Source of the DNA: Gynurincola endophyticus
GTDB lineage: Bacteria; Bacteroidota; Bacteroidia; Chitinophagales; Chitinophagaceae
Assembly: GCF_003991195.1 (NCBI RefSeq)
Contig: NZ_RCWL01000002.1
Span: 310,001 to 374,000 of the forward strand
DNA length: 64,000 nt
Reading direction: 5' to 3'
A program made the position numbers and the translations under genes. The notes under the pieces were generated by a model. That model saw only the letters and a program-made list of their open reading frames with translations. It did no database searches and had not been told where the DNA came from. Shown here one piece after another: positions 36,657 through 45,874 of this stretch; positions within the stretch are counted from its first letter, which is position 1; each line of letters begins with the position of its first letter.

Positions 36657-36690
36657 AAAAGCACTATCGTTCGGTAGTGCTTTTCTTTTA
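36657..36690 (+). terminator. Terminator of the smpB-secreted protein unit
   Basis: Stem aaaagcacta/tagtgctttt (36657-36666 with 36675-36684) with an 8-base loop and a T-rich tail, 35 bp after the stop codon. Confidence 0.88.
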
Positions 36691-36763
36691 TAAACATCTG
36701 TTAAATAAAACTATTTTAATACAAGAGTAGCTTCTTTTTACTTCAAAAAATGTAACTTACCCA

Positions 36764-36822
36764 TACCTGCAAACCGGAAAACCGGCCGGCAGGTACTCTT
36801 TAAAACATTAAAGTTTTAAAAG
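36764..36822 (+). promoter_or_regulatory. Nested hairpins upstream of the DUF695-RraB gene
   Basis: TACCTGC (36764-36770) pairs with GCAGGTA (36789-36795) around an inner CCGG-AAAA-CCGG hairpin. A second hairpin (tttaaaac/gttttaaa, about 36801-36820) follows, 26 bp before the ATG. There is no T-run, so this may be a leader structure or operator rather than a terminator. Confidence 0.4.
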
Positions 36823-36847
36823 AACCAACAAAGCCTTAGAATCGTAC

Positions 36848-37681
36848 ATGAGAAAAAATGCTTTACTAATTCTGATCTTAATGGTATGTGCACTTTATTC
36901 GTTCGCTCAAAAAACGGATAGTACACATTTTCATTATTCACAATGGGAGAATTACAGATCCATGATTAATAAAAGAGTAGCTTCTATTTATGTAGACGTC
37001 GCACTGATAGATTTTGCTCCTTTAGCCAATCACTCCTCTATCGTATTGCTATCACTTAAAATGAAAGAATCAGACGTTGACGGCCTTGCTACAATGCGTG
37101 AAGCAAAACAATTACTGGCCATTGAAGATTCGCTTGTAAAAAATATCCATCTTGCCGGAAACATCGTTTATGCCGGAAATATTGTTACGAGAGGAAATAA
37201 GGATTTTTATTTTTACACCGATAGTGTTACCAACTGTTCAACAGTTATTCAGGAAACCCTCGCCTCTTTTCCGGGTTATAAATATAAAATTCAAACAGAG
37301 GATGATACTTACTGGGCATTTTATGCAGAAGTACTTTATCCGAGAGAAGAGTATCAGCAGATAATAGAGAATACCAAAACAGTTCTGGTGTTAAGTCAAA
37401 ACGGCGACCCACTAACGACTGCAAGGGAAGTAAAACACATTATTCATTTTAGAGATATTTATAACAGAGAAGATTTTATTACCAAAATAGCTAAACAGAA
37501 ATACACTGTTTTGGAGAAGAAAAACAGCGAGGACCCGTTCTATCCTTATGCGCTGATTATATCCCGTAAAGATTTGGTAGATATCTACAGTGTGAATGAA
37601 TACACTTTAGACCTTTGGTACCTGGCCAGAGAATATAATGGCAATTATGCGGGCTGGCAAACGGTACTCAGAAAAGATTAA
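36848..37681 (+). CDS. Secreted DUF695-RraB fusion protein
   Basis: A 277-residue protein with a signal peptide (1-20, cleavage near SFAQ). Residues about 29-165 look like DUF695 (YSQWENYRS, DGLATMREA, FYFYTDS, YWAFYAEVLYP), and about 168-275 resemble the RraB fold (NGDPLTTAREVKHIIHF, then LAREYNGNYAGWQTV). In E. coli RraB is a cytoplasmic inhibitor of RNase E; an exported relative would have no access to that target, so the function must differ or be unknown. Both assignments are from sequence patterns recalled, not a search. Convergent with the GNAT gene and almost touching it. Confidence 0.7.
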   Translation: MRKNALLILILMVCALYSFAQKTDSTHFHYSQWENYRSMINKRVASIYVDVALIDFAPLANHSSIVLLSLKMKESDVDGLATMREAKQLLAIEDSLVKNIHLAGNIVYAGNIVTRGNKDFYFYTDSVTNCSTVIQETLASFPGYKYKIQTEDDTYWAFYAEVLYPREEYQQIIENTKTVLVLSQNGDPLTTAREVKHIIHFRDIYNREDFITKIAKQKYTVLEKKNSEDPFYPYALIISRKDLVDIYSVNEYTLDLWYLAREYNGNYAGWQTVLRKD

Positions 37682-38224
37682 TCAACGACCATTTGTATCT
37701 GTGATTAATTTCGAATACATTTCCAGGTCTATGTATTGGCCGTTTTTAATTTCCGCATCGCGCATAGTGCCTTCATATTGAAAGCCCAGCTTATGCATCA
37801 CCTTCTTTGAAGAGGCATTCTGCGGCTCAATAATCGCTTCAATCCGGTGTAAAGCAAATAATTCAAACGCATATAAACAAACCAATGCTGCGGCTGTGGT
37901 GATGATTCCCCTGCCCCAAAATTCGGGTAACAACCAATACCCTATTTCTGCTTTATGGTGTTGTTTTGAATAACCGCTTATACCTGAAGCACCATAAAAC
38001 ACTTTGTTATCAAGCGAACAGATAGCCCACCAGGCACCCGTATTATTTTCTTGTAATTGCTTATACCACTGCATTTGTTCTTTACAAGCTTCCAGCGAAT
38101 CGTAGCTGACGCCATAATACCTGATTACATCCGGGTTCGACAAACCATTGAAAACCTGTTCGAGATCAGTGTCTTCGAAAGGACGCATCATTATTTTGTC
38201 TGTTCTGATTATAGGAATCTCCAT
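37682..38224 (-). CDS. GNAT-family N-acetyltransferase (RimJ/RimL-like)
   Basis: A 180-residue cytoplasmic acetyltransferase using acetyl-CoA. The acetyl-CoA binding region is recognisable as GYWLLPEFWGRGIITTAA, with the C-terminal NASSKKVMHKLGFQYEGTMRD typical of RimJ/RimL-type enzymes that acetylate protein N-termini or small amines. The substrate is unknown. It ends directly at the stop of the convergent DUF695-RraB gene and, unlike almost every other gene here, uses a TGA stop. About 146 bp of AT-rich sequence with no signal precede it. Confidence 0.9.
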   Translation of the reverse strand: MEIPIIRTDKIMMRPFEDTDLEQVFNGLSNPDVIRYYGVSYDSLEACKEQMQWYKQLQENNTGAWWAICSLDNKVFYGASGISGYSKQHHKAEIGYWLLPEFWGRGIITTAAALVCLYAFELFALHRIEAIIEPQNASSKKVMHKLGFQYEGTMRDAEIKNGQYIDLEMYSKLITDTNGR

Positions 38225-38370
38225 ATCACATGCATTTAATCACCTGTTACTATTTACAGGATATACTTTTTAGCTTACTACTCATTCTAATAAGATACAA
38301 ATTTTTCCCATATGCCGCAACATCAGTTGTAACATATTTATCCATAAGTACAATTACATATTTATTATAG

Positions 38371-39645
38371 CTAATTTGAATGAGATCCGGTATCCAGCAA
38401 TTTTTTCATCTGTAAACGGATATATTTTTCATCCATCACTGATTTAACCAAATTCAGTGCCATTTGATAGAAATGTAACGCAGCATGAATCTGATTATCT
38501 TTTTGAAACAGATAAGCTTTGCATAAATATAAAAGATAGGGATTGCCTTTCATGAAAAAAGATTCTCTTTCACCGATTTGCTGAATAAGGCTGGAGGCTG
38601 GTTCATAATGGCTTTCAGCCATCATTCTATTCAATACTACCGTACCGGAAGAAGGCTTTAACTTCTCAAGCTGATGGTAGAGGAAAGCAATTTTTCTCCA
38701 ATCGGTTTGTTCATAGCTCGAGTGGCTACAATGAATGGAGGCAATCAATGCCTCTAAATAATAGCTGTTTAGCGCAGTTGTTTTTTTTTGAACAAGGTCT
38801 AAATAATAAAACCCTTCCAGAATCAATTCTTTATTCCATAATTCACGGTTTTGTTCTTTTAAAGGTATCCAGCTTTTTTCTTCATCAATTCTGGCCGGAA
38901 AACGTGCTACATTAAAAAACATCAATGCCAGTAAGGCACCGGCTTCAGCATAGTTATTCTCCGACAAAATCAGTTTGGTAAGCCTTATAGCTTCATAACA
39001 TAAATCAGTATTTAATCCGTTTGCAGACCTGGTGGTTTTATAGCCTTCGTTAAACATAAGATACAGAATCAGGTAAAGTTCTTCCTGATGGATCTGCGAT
39101 AGAAGATTTTCGTCTTCAAGGGTGGAATGGAAAGATTTGAGTAATTCTTTCGACCTGGTGATCGTTTTTTTAACAGCTTCTTCCTGCATCAGTAATGCAT
39201 TGGCAATTTCAGCATAGCCGAATCCACATAGGAAATAAAGCGTAAGAAGAATCTTTTTTTTCGGGGATAATTCAAGTTTACAAAAGAAGAATAGCAGGCG
39301 TAACTGACTGTCTGCAATTTCAGTTTCAGTGGGCTCAGAAGAAATATCAATACCATAAAAATGATCAGTAAGTGTAACCCGCTGGTGGTTGGCTGCTTTT
39401 AGTTTATTGATCATTTTATTTTTAGCCACCTGCATCAGCCATGCGGATGGATTTTCGGGCAGGTTACCGTATTTCCATTTGGTGAGGGCTGCCTCGAAGC
39501 TATCTTGTACAACATCTGTAACATCATCAATTTTATCAATACCGAAGCGTTTACTCAAAACGGCAATCATCTTTCCCGAATTCTCACGGAAAAGATGAGC
39601 CGTAAAATGAGATAACTCGTTATCATTATTCGTTGGGAACATCAT
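38371..39645 (-). CDS. ECF-type sigma factor with long C-terminal helical domain (ECF42-like)
   Basis: A 424-residue protein. Residues about 10-180 are sigma regions 2 and 4 (DVVQDSFEAALTKW, NPSAWLMQVAKNKMINK, then the helix-turn-helix GFGYAEIANALLMQEEAVKK). The remaining 240 residues are helical and TPR-like (DUF6596 type). This architecture, with a YCII/DGPF-domain gene directly upstream, matches the ECF42 group of sigma factors, which have no anti-sigma factor gene and are thought to be controlled by the C-terminal domain. The start overlaps the YCII gene by 20 bp, so translation is probably coupled. Confidence 0.85.
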   Translation of the reverse strand: MMFPTNNDNELSHFTAHLFRENSGKMIAVLSKRFGIDKIDDVTDVVQDSFEAALTKWKYGNLPENPSAWLMQVAKNKMINKLKAANHQRVTLTDHFYGIDISSEPTETEIADSQLRLLFFFCKLELSPKKKILLTLYFLCGFGYAEIANALLMQEEAVKKTITRSKELLKSFHSTLEDENLLSQIHQEELYLILYLMFNEGYKTTRSANGLNTDLCYEAIRLTKLILSENNYAEAGALLALMFFNVARFPARIDEEKSWIPLKEQNRELWNKELILEGFYYLDLVQKKTTALNSYYLEALIASIHCSHSSYEQTDWRKIAFLYHQLEKLKPSSGTVVLNRMMAESHYEPASSLIQQIGERESFFMKGNPYLLYLCKAYLFQKDNQIHAALHFYQMALNLVKSVMDEKYIRLQMKKLLDTGSHSN

Positions 39646-39979
39646 CGGTATTAATGACCTCTCTTACTTCAATAGTAGCACCAGCCTCGATTGCAGGGCA
39701 TGTTTTAGCTATTTTAACAGCTTCTTCCAAAGAAGTGGCTAATAAGAAATAGTAACCGCTCACACATTCTTTTGTTTCAACAAAGGGGCCATCAGTTACT
39801 ATACCGCCTTTGATGATAGCACCATTAGCTTCTAAAGGATTTCCTGATTCAAAATTTCCTTTTTCTACTAACGATTCAACCCATGCGATATGTTTTTCTA
39901 TGTCGGTTTGCATTTCTTCGGCGGTCAACGCACCATATTCGGCGTTTTCGCGGATGAGCATTAAAAATTGTTTCATCAT
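39626..39979 (-). CDS. YCII-related DGPF-domain protein
   Basis: A 117-residue cytoplasmic protein of the YCII/DGPF family (dimeric ferredoxin-like fold). The hallmark TDGPFVETKE lies in the middle, followed by SGYYFLLATSLEEA and a short C-terminal strand (GATIEVREV). Such proteins are regularly encoded next to ECF42-type sigma factors; their biochemical role is not established. It is the first gene of the pair and overlaps the sigma gene by 20 bp. No exact -7 element is seen upstream; the closest is TTCATTTG. Confidence 0.88.
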   Translation of the reverse strand: MMKQFLMLIRENAEYGALTAEEMQTDIEKHIAWVESLVEKGNFESGNPLEANGAIIKGGIVTDGPFVETKECVSGYYFLLATSLEEAVKIAKTCPAIEAGATIEVREVINTDDVPNE

Positions 39980-40065
39980 GTCATTAAGTTAAAAAATAAT
40001 TATTATAAATAATAACAAATGAACTGACTTTTAAGGGACATTTTTTAGCCTACCGGTTCATACCG

Positions 40066-41034
40066 TTATTTCTGACTGAGTTTATGAAGATATTCTCTCG
40101 TTTTTACGCCTGATTCGTTCAAATCAGAAAGCTTCCAGTTTCCTTTTGAAGATGCAGACGGTAGTAACATGGAGCAGATTTCTTTTTTATCCGACACTGA
40201 CCAGTTCACCCAACTCAGGTTATTTTTAATGATCCAGTCAATATATCTGTCCATTTCTTCATAATCAGGTTTACCATTACCGTCAGCCTCCGATGGTCCG
40301 GACTCAGAAAGGAAAACAGGAATTCCGTTTTTGATAGCAGCATCTGTACGGTCACGTAACCATTGTTTATGTGTGCCTGCATAAAAATGAACGGTATACA
40401 TGATATTTGATACATTTCTGATAGGGTCTTTCTGTACGAGATCAATACGCTGATCCCATTCAGGGCTTCCTACGAGAATAATATTATCAGGATCATTTTT
40501 ACGTATAGTCTGAATAATTTCTTCGGAATATTTTTTTACTTCTGCCCAGGACTCATGGTCGGGTTCATTAAAAATTTCATAAATCACATTGGGATATTTT
40601 CCATATTTTCTCGACATTTTATCGAAGAAGTTTTTAGCTTCCGCCGTATGGATGTCATGTGCATGCCAATCAATAATTACATAAATACCTTCTGCAATAG
40701 CGGCTTCCACCACCGTTTCTATCAGTTTTAAATTCTGCGCCGGTTGTTGCAGGTAACCGCCATCGGGTTCTATTCCGAGTGCAGCTCTGACAACGTTCGC
40801 CTTCCAGTCATCTTTCAACCATTTCACTACTTCTTTCGTATAAAAACGCGGATGAAAATTACTCCAGCCAAAACTGGCTCCTGTAAGGCGTACAGGTTTA
40901 CCATTCTTATCTGAAAGCTGGGTACCGATTACCTGAAGTTGCCCCATTTGTTCTACCGGTGTGTTGGCAAAAATATTTGCATTAACAACAACAGTCAGCA
41001 ATACAAGCAATAATAAAAATTTTAATCTATTCAT
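40066..41034 (-). CDS. Secreted glycoside hydrolase family 5 endoglucanase
   Basis: A 322-residue exported beta-glucanase, probably an endo-1,4-beta-glucanase of subfamily GH5_2. Signal peptide about 1-24 (IFANT). The (beta/alpha)8 barrel shows the acid/base Glu157 in YEIFNEP and the nucleophile Glu244 in FLSESG, with IIDWHAHD and WVNWS also typical of bacterial cellulases. There is no carbohydrate-binding module and no T9SS tail, so it is probably periplasmic or secreted by another path. A single gene between the ECF pair and a membrane protein. Confidence 0.93.
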   Translation of the reverse strand: MNRLKFLLLLVLLTVVVNANIFANTPVEQMGQLQVIGTQLSDKNGKPVRLTGASFGWSNFHPRFYTKEVVKWLKDDWKANVVRAALGIEPDGGYLQQPAQNLKLIETVVEAAIAEGIYVIIDWHAHDIHTAEAKNFFDKMSRKYGKYPNVIYEIFNEPDHESWAEVKKYSEEIIQTIRKNDPDNIILVGSPEWDQRIDLVQKDPIRNVSNIMYTVHFYAGTHKQWLRDRTDAAIKNGIPVFLSESGPSEADGNGKPDYEEMDRYIDWIIKNNLSWVNWSVSDKKEICSMLLPSASSKGNWKLSDLNESGVKTREYLHKLSQK

Positions 41035-41163
41035 TTCATATGTGTTTAACGTTTAGGCGGTGAAGCATCCGTCTTAATATAAATTTCGTTATAAACGCTG
41101 TAAAATAGTGATGGTATTTTATCTAATTTGAGTATAATATTTTACTTTATTTTCAGAAAAGAA

Positions 41164-41199
41164 AAATCTCAAAACAAATTTTTATTCGTTTTGAGATTT
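41164..41199. terminator. Terminator of the unknown membrane protein gene
   Basis: Perfect 12-bp stem aaatctcaaaac/gttttgagattt (41164-41175 with 41188-41199) and a 12-base loop, T-rich on both sides. It lies 88 bp after the stop of the minus-strand gene at 41287. The rest of 41035-41286 holds nothing else recognised. Confidence 0.75.
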
Positions 41200-41286
41200 A
41201 ATTTTTTTCAACAATATTGACTTATTAATTCATACAATTGTGTAGCCGACACAGCTCATAAAAATATTATTCATATTGAAACCTGT

Positions 41287-42735
41287 CTAATTCAAACCAT
41301 TAGCAGAAGATGAAATGCCCAATATTTTCTTCGCCCTTTGTACTCCATTTGCTGAGTATGAAGATGAACTTAATTCACTAATAAGATCAGACAATTCTCT
41401 TATTTGTGCTATAGAAAGTGAAGTATCCCGTAGCCGGTCAATAAGCGCATTTTTTAAATTATTTTGTTCTATTATCTCCACCAACCTACCGGTAGTATCG
41501 AATTTCTTTTCAGTTTTTCTGATCTCCTCAGCTTCTTTTTTTCTTTTCTCAAATACTTCTTTTTCAAAGTATTCGCGTGCCGTATCTTTCGTTAAAGTAC
41601 AGGTAAATTCAAACATTGGTGCATCCGTTAGTATAGATTTAAAATATTCTTCAATACTATCAATCATTTTTTGTTCTATTTTATAAGAACTAATCATCTG
41701 TGTTATAGATTTATATTCTTCCTGACATTCCTCATAAGAGGCATAAGGATTTGAAACCAGAAAATCTCTAAGTATATTATATTTTTGTTCAACGAAAGCG
41801 GAAAGTTCTTTCTGGTCAATTGCAGACAGAATATTACTTTTCATTGCGCCATTCTTTGAAAGTATTTCAAGATTCTTTACCTGTGTATCTGTGAGTGTTT
41901 CAGAAAAATGGTGAGGTAAAGCATTAATGTTAAACGAATATCTCATCTCACCCAATACATTTTTGTAAACTATCACATCATGAATGGGTTTTGTAAATTG
42001 TCCGTAATAAAAAATCTTAACCATACAGAATGAAACATTTACCTGGTGACCTGCTTTTGCCAAACGCCACAAATTACTGTTGGCTGATTTTATATAGGCA
42101 AATTGCGAAGTAGTCAGTTTAATCCAACCCATTTGATCTGTAACATCGAGATCTCCCGGCTCAAAAGCTATTTCAGGAATTTTCTGGAAGTTTGTATGAA
42201 TGAGAATACTTCCCAGTAATACAGTCCAGATTAAAGTTAAAACTGTATTATGCGGGGGATGATAAGATGACAGTAACTGATCTATCAGCAGATAAACAAA
42301 ACCAAGAAAAAAAAGATATACCAGTCCTTTCAGAATAAAGGCCATAGTAGTAGCAAATGCCGGATTCGTTCTATACATTTTTGTTAAGAACGTCGTCTGT
42401 GAAAGATCTGAACCTACATTCTGCGGAAATCCGCTTCTATAGATTGTTAACAGGGCAAAAAAACTTATGATCATATAGTAAACAAAAACACCCCATGGAT
42501 TTGATTCAACCTGCTCCATACTCAACAGTACCCTGGCTTTATTAATAATACCTGTTACGGCAGTTCCTATTATTCCACCATTATGATCATTACTGTACCA
42601 ATATCCAAATACTTTAAAAAGTAAAAGCATGCCTATTCCAAGCTGTAGCAGATTGGTATTTTTAAGAAAAGGCCGACCTGTTTCTCCTCTGGGAATCGTT
42701 TGTTTCATAATTATCAGTTTTGGTTCCGGAGGCAT
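41287..42735 (-). CDS. Membrane protein of unknown function with long cytoplasmic tail
   Basis: A 482-residue protein, not recognised. The N-terminal third has about four membrane helices (near 28-45, 80-98, 128-152 and 162-180). The rest is soluble: a beta-rich stretch (about 200-265, FEPGDLDVTDQMGWIKL), then a mostly helical charged region with a probable coiled coil (KRKKEAEEIRKTEKK, about 405-425) and a Ser-rich C-terminus. No catalytic motif is seen. The ATG at 42708 (residue 10) is an alternative start. It stands alone between the GH5 and parC genes, with its own terminator. Confidence 0.7.
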   Translation of the reverse strand: MPPEPKLIIMKQTIPRGETGRPFLKNTNLLQLGIGMLLLFKVFGYWYSNDHNGGIIGTAVTGIINKARVLLSMEQVESNPWGVFVYYMIISFFALLTIYRSGFPQNVGSDLSQTTFLTKMYRTNPAFATTMAFILKGLVYLFFLGFVYLLIDQLLSSYHPPHNTVLTLIWTVLLGSILIHTNFQKIPEIAFEPGDLDVTDQMGWIKLTTSQFAYIKSANSNLWRLAKAGHQVNVSFCMVKIFYYGQFTKPIHDVIVYKNVLGEMRYSFNINALPHHFSETLTDTQVKNLEILSKNGAMKSNILSAIDQKELSAFVEQKYNILRDFLVSNPYASYEECQEEYKSITQMISSYKIEQKMIDSIEEYFKSILTDAPMFEFTCTLTKDTAREYFEKEVFEKRKKEAEEIRKTEKKFDTTGRLVEIIEQNNLKNALIDRLRDTSLSIAQIRELSDLISELSSSSYSANGVQRAKKILGISSSANGLN

Positions 42736-42937
42736 TTTATTCTATTTTACCCAACCTGACAATTATTTGCGACCACTTCTTTTTGCGAATACTTTTTTTT
42801 GATTTTAGTCAATCCGGTTCCAGCACTATATCAAAGCGTTCATTCATACTTTTAAGCTTAATTATGATTTAAAAAGCAGATAAGCAACGAATTACTAGTT
42901 ATCCGGAAATTTATAAGATTCCGGTGCTAAGATTCTG

Positions 42938-42967
42938 CAAAAAAAATCCCGGCTGAGCAGCCGGGAT
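42938..42967 (-). terminator. Terminator of the parE-parC operon
   Basis: Perfect 9-bp stem atcccggct/agccgggat with a 4-base loop and a run of eight or so T on the minus strand, 9 bp after the parC stop. Confidence 0.93.
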
Positions 42968-42975
42968 GTCAATAT

Positions 42976-45504
42976 TTAAAACAACTCTTGTTGTCCGTTA
43001 TCTTCTTCTTCCACTTTCTTTACTTTCATTACCCATTCAAACCCGGTAGATTTTGTAAAATCTGCGAGTTTGTTGCCGATCGCTTTCCAACCCATTACAT
43101 CAACAAAATCAGCGATTTTGATTTTAGATGCTCTTGATTGTGCACCACGACCTGTATTGATTTGTACAATCGGTTGTTCATGAGTGGTTACCTGATCAAG
43201 ATAGTTGCCGTCGCCTTCTTTGATAAAACCGAAGCGGTTGTTAACAGTGGTGGTTTCAATTTTGAAACGTTTTACATTAAACTGTTTTTTATCATTATCG
43301 AGATAGATAGCCGTAATAATCGATTCAGGATTGAACTTTTCAATCAGCAGTACGTTCTCCGCATCAAAACGTTGGGTTAATTCCTGATCAACGATTGAAT
43401 AAGAACCATCTTTATAAAGTACCAGAATTTTATCTTCAGACTGGAATGATCCGAGGTAAAGCCCCTTTTCTTCTGAATTTAATCTTCCGAATTGATTGTC
43501 GAACCAAAGTTTAACGCCGCCGAGCGTAGACTTTCCGGCTTCTTTAAACGTAACTTTTTTTACCGGATATTTAGTAACCTGATTACCCTGGCTGGTTCTG
43601 GCTTTAATTTCCAATTCTTCAAAATAGAATAAAAACTCTTTATTGCGTGCCGAACAATTAGGGCTTAAAGATATTTTTACAATTTCAGCTTCCCCATTCG
43701 GATTGGCTGTAAAATAGTATACTTTGCTTTTATCAGCACCTTTGGTAAGGTCATACTCTTTATCACGTGTAATGGCCGTTACATTAAAACGTTTTGCATA
43801 AGTAACGCCTGAGCCCGGGTCGATATAAATCATATTATACGTAGTACGCTCATCACCTTTTTTAAAGATACCTACGTGCAGGATATCTTTTCCGATAAAT
43901 GTTTTATCGCTTACTTTAACCACTTTCATTTTACCTGCTCTGGTAAATACGATCACATCGTCGAGGTCAGAACATTCAGCAACAAACTCATCTTTCTTCA
44001 AACTGGTACCGATAAATCCGTCGGCTCTGTTTACATAGAGTTTAGTATTGGCTATGATTACCTGTTTGGCTTCGATTGTATCGAACTGTTTAATTTCAGT
44101 CAAACGCTCTCTGCCTTTACCGTATTTAGATAAAAGGTTTTCGTAGTAAGAGATAGCAAAATCTACCAGATTAGCTAAATCATGTTTTACCTGTTTGATT
44201 TCTTTTTCAAGACCTTTAATCTGTTCAACCAGTTCATCGATATCCAGTTTATAGATGCGGCGTACGGGTTTCTCGGTCAGCTTAACGATATCTTCACGGG
44301 TAATAGCTCTTTTCAGTTTGCTTTTGAACGGATCAAATCCTTTATCAATTGCCAGCAATACTTTTTCCCAGGTTTCGTGTTTTTTTTCTAATTCTTTATA
44401 GATTTTCTCTTCAAAGAATATTTTTTCCAACGAAGTATAGTGCCATTTTTCGTTCAGTTCGGCAAGTTTAATTTCGAGCTCACGTTTCAACAGATTTTTA
44501 GTGTGTTCTACTGAATGTGTCAACAGCTCATTGACAGTAACGAACTGAGGTTTGTTATCAACAATAACGCAGGCATTCGGAGAAATACTGACTTCACAAT
44601 CGGTAAATGCGTATAATGCGTCGATTGTAATATCCGGCGAAATACCGGGTGCCAGATCAACCTGTATTTCTACGTTGGCTGCTGTATTATCGGTTACTTT
44701 TTTAATTTTTATTTTTCCCTGTTCGTTCGCTTTAACGATAGAATCTTTCAGCTGGGTGGTAGTAACACCATAAGGAACATCACGAATAACCAGCGTCTTT
44801 TTATCTACTTCTTCAATATGTGCACGAACACGAACCTTTCCACCTCTTTTACCGGCATTATATCCGGATGCGTCCATCATGCCACCGGTTAAGAAATCAG
44901 GAACCAATTCAAATTTCTTTCCTTTCAGGTGTTTGATGGCTGCCTGTATAATTTCACAGAAGTTGTGTGGTAGAATTTTAGTGGCGAGTCCTACTGCGAT
45001 TCCTTCAGCACCATGTGCGAGTAACAACGGAAACTTCATCGGTAAGGTAACCGGTTCATTCTTACGTCCGTCATAACTCACTGACCATTCAGTAGTTTTA
45101 GGATTGAAAGCTACTTCGAGTGCGAATTTACTCAGTCTTGCCTCAATATAACGTGAAGCAGCGGCAGAGTCACCGGTGCGAAAATCGCCCCAGTTACCCT
45201 GGGTTTCGATAAGCAGATCTTTCTGCCCCATATTTACAATCGCATCGCCGATACTCTGATCACCATGTGGGTGATATTGCATTGACTGTCCGATAATGTT
45301 CGCTACTTTATTAAAGCGTCCATCATCCATTTCTTTCATTGCGTGCAGGATACGGCGTTGTACGGGTTTTAAACCATCTTCAATGGCGGGTACAGCTCTT
45401 TCCAGAATTACATAAGATGCATAATCCAAGAACCAGGTTTTGTACTGACCGGTTACACCAGTGTTAGATGTAAAGACCTGTTCAGGAATTTTTGATTTAG
45501 CCAT
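42976..45504 (-). CDS. parC: DNA topoisomerase IV subunit A
   Basis: An 842-residue type IIA topoisomerase breakage-reunion subunit that decatenates daughter chromosomes with ParE. The winged-helix/CAP region holds the active-site Tyr119 in AAASRYIEARL, after the QSMQYHPHGDQSIGDAIV segment near the quinolone-determining region. A coiled-coil arm (about 330-475) and a beta-pinwheel C-terminal domain follow. The GyrA box (QRRGGKG-type) is not seen in the C-terminal domain, which favours ParC over GyrA. Last gene of the five-gene operon, 9 bp after the DUF4260 gene. Confidence 0.9.
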   Translation of the reverse strand: MAKSKIPEQVFTSNTGVTGQYKTWFLDYASYVILERAVPAIEDGLKPVQRRILHAMKEMDDGRFNKVANIIGQSMQYHPHGDQSIGDAIVNMGQKDLLIETQGNWGDFRTGDSAAASRYIEARLSKFALEVAFNPKTTEWSVSYDGRKNEPVTLPMKFPLLLAHGAEGIAVGLATKILPHNFCEIIQAAIKHLKGKKFELVPDFLTGGMMDASGYNAGKRGGKVRVRAHIEEVDKKTLVIRDVPYGVTTTQLKDSIVKANEQGKIKIKKVTDNTAANVEIQVDLAPGISPDITIDALYAFTDCEVSISPNACVIVDNKPQFVTVNELLTHSVEHTKNLLKRELEIKLAELNEKWHYTSLEKIFFEEKIYKELEKKHETWEKVLLAIDKGFDPFKSKLKRAITREDIVKLTEKPVRRIYKLDIDELVEQIKGLEKEIKQVKHDLANLVDFAISYYENLLSKYGKGRERLTEIKQFDTIEAKQVIIANTKLYVNRADGFIGTSLKKDEFVAECSDLDDVIVFTRAGKMKVVKVSDKTFIGKDILHVGIFKKGDERTTYNMIYIDPGSGVTYAKRFNVTAITRDKEYDLTKGADKSKVYYFTANPNGEAEIVKISLSPNCSARNKEFLFYFEELEIKARTSQGNQVTKYPVKKVTFKEAGKSTLGGVKLWFDNQFGRLNSEEKGLYLGSFQSEDKILVLYKDGSYSIVDQELTQRFDAENVLLIEKFNPESIITAIYLDNDKKQFNVKRFKIETTTVNNRFGFIKEGDGNYLDQVTTHEQPIVQINTGRGAQSRASKIKIADFVDVMGWKAIGNKLADFTKSTGFEWVMKVKKVEEEDNGQQELF

Positions 45505-45513
45505 GTATTAATT

Positions 45514-45873
45514 CTATTTATGTCGTTTTCCTATCTTTCCTAAATGTGTGTCAGAAAAACCGGTTATATATTTTAGTCCGTAGCCGAATACTCTGTCGAT
45601 ACTGGCGTGTGCGTAAAGCAGAATGCCTGTAAAGATGACGATATCGGAATTTAAAAACCATCCTGCAAGAGCTACTCCAATAGCAACTCCTTTATGATGT
45701 ACAAAATTATAAATGTAAGCACCCCATTTATTACCTAATGAATAACCGATCATAGAGATATCCGGAGCCAGTAAGAAAGCCCAGAACATCCATTCAGGCA
45801 TATTCAGTAATCTGAATAAAAAGTAGGCGGCGAAAAATTCAGCGACCGCTTCGATGCTTAGAATCTGTTTCAT
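45514..45873 (-). CDS. DUF4260 family small membrane protein
   Basis: A 119-residue protein with about three to four hydrophobic helices. LAPDISMIGYSLGNKWGAYI in the middle and DRVFGYGLKYITGFSDTHLG at the end are the hallmarks of DUF4260. No function is known for the family. It sits between the DUF1835 gene (1 bp gap) and parC (9 bp gap) in a tight operon; whether that has meaning for topoisomerase IV is unclear. Confidence 0.85.
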   Translation of the reverse strand: MKQILSIEAVAEFFAAYFLFRLLNMPEWMFWAFLLAPDISMIGYSLGNKWGAYIYNFVHHKGVAIGVALAGWFLNSDIVIFTGILLYAHASIDRVFGYGLKYITGFSDTHLGKIGKRHK

Positions 45874-45874
45874 A

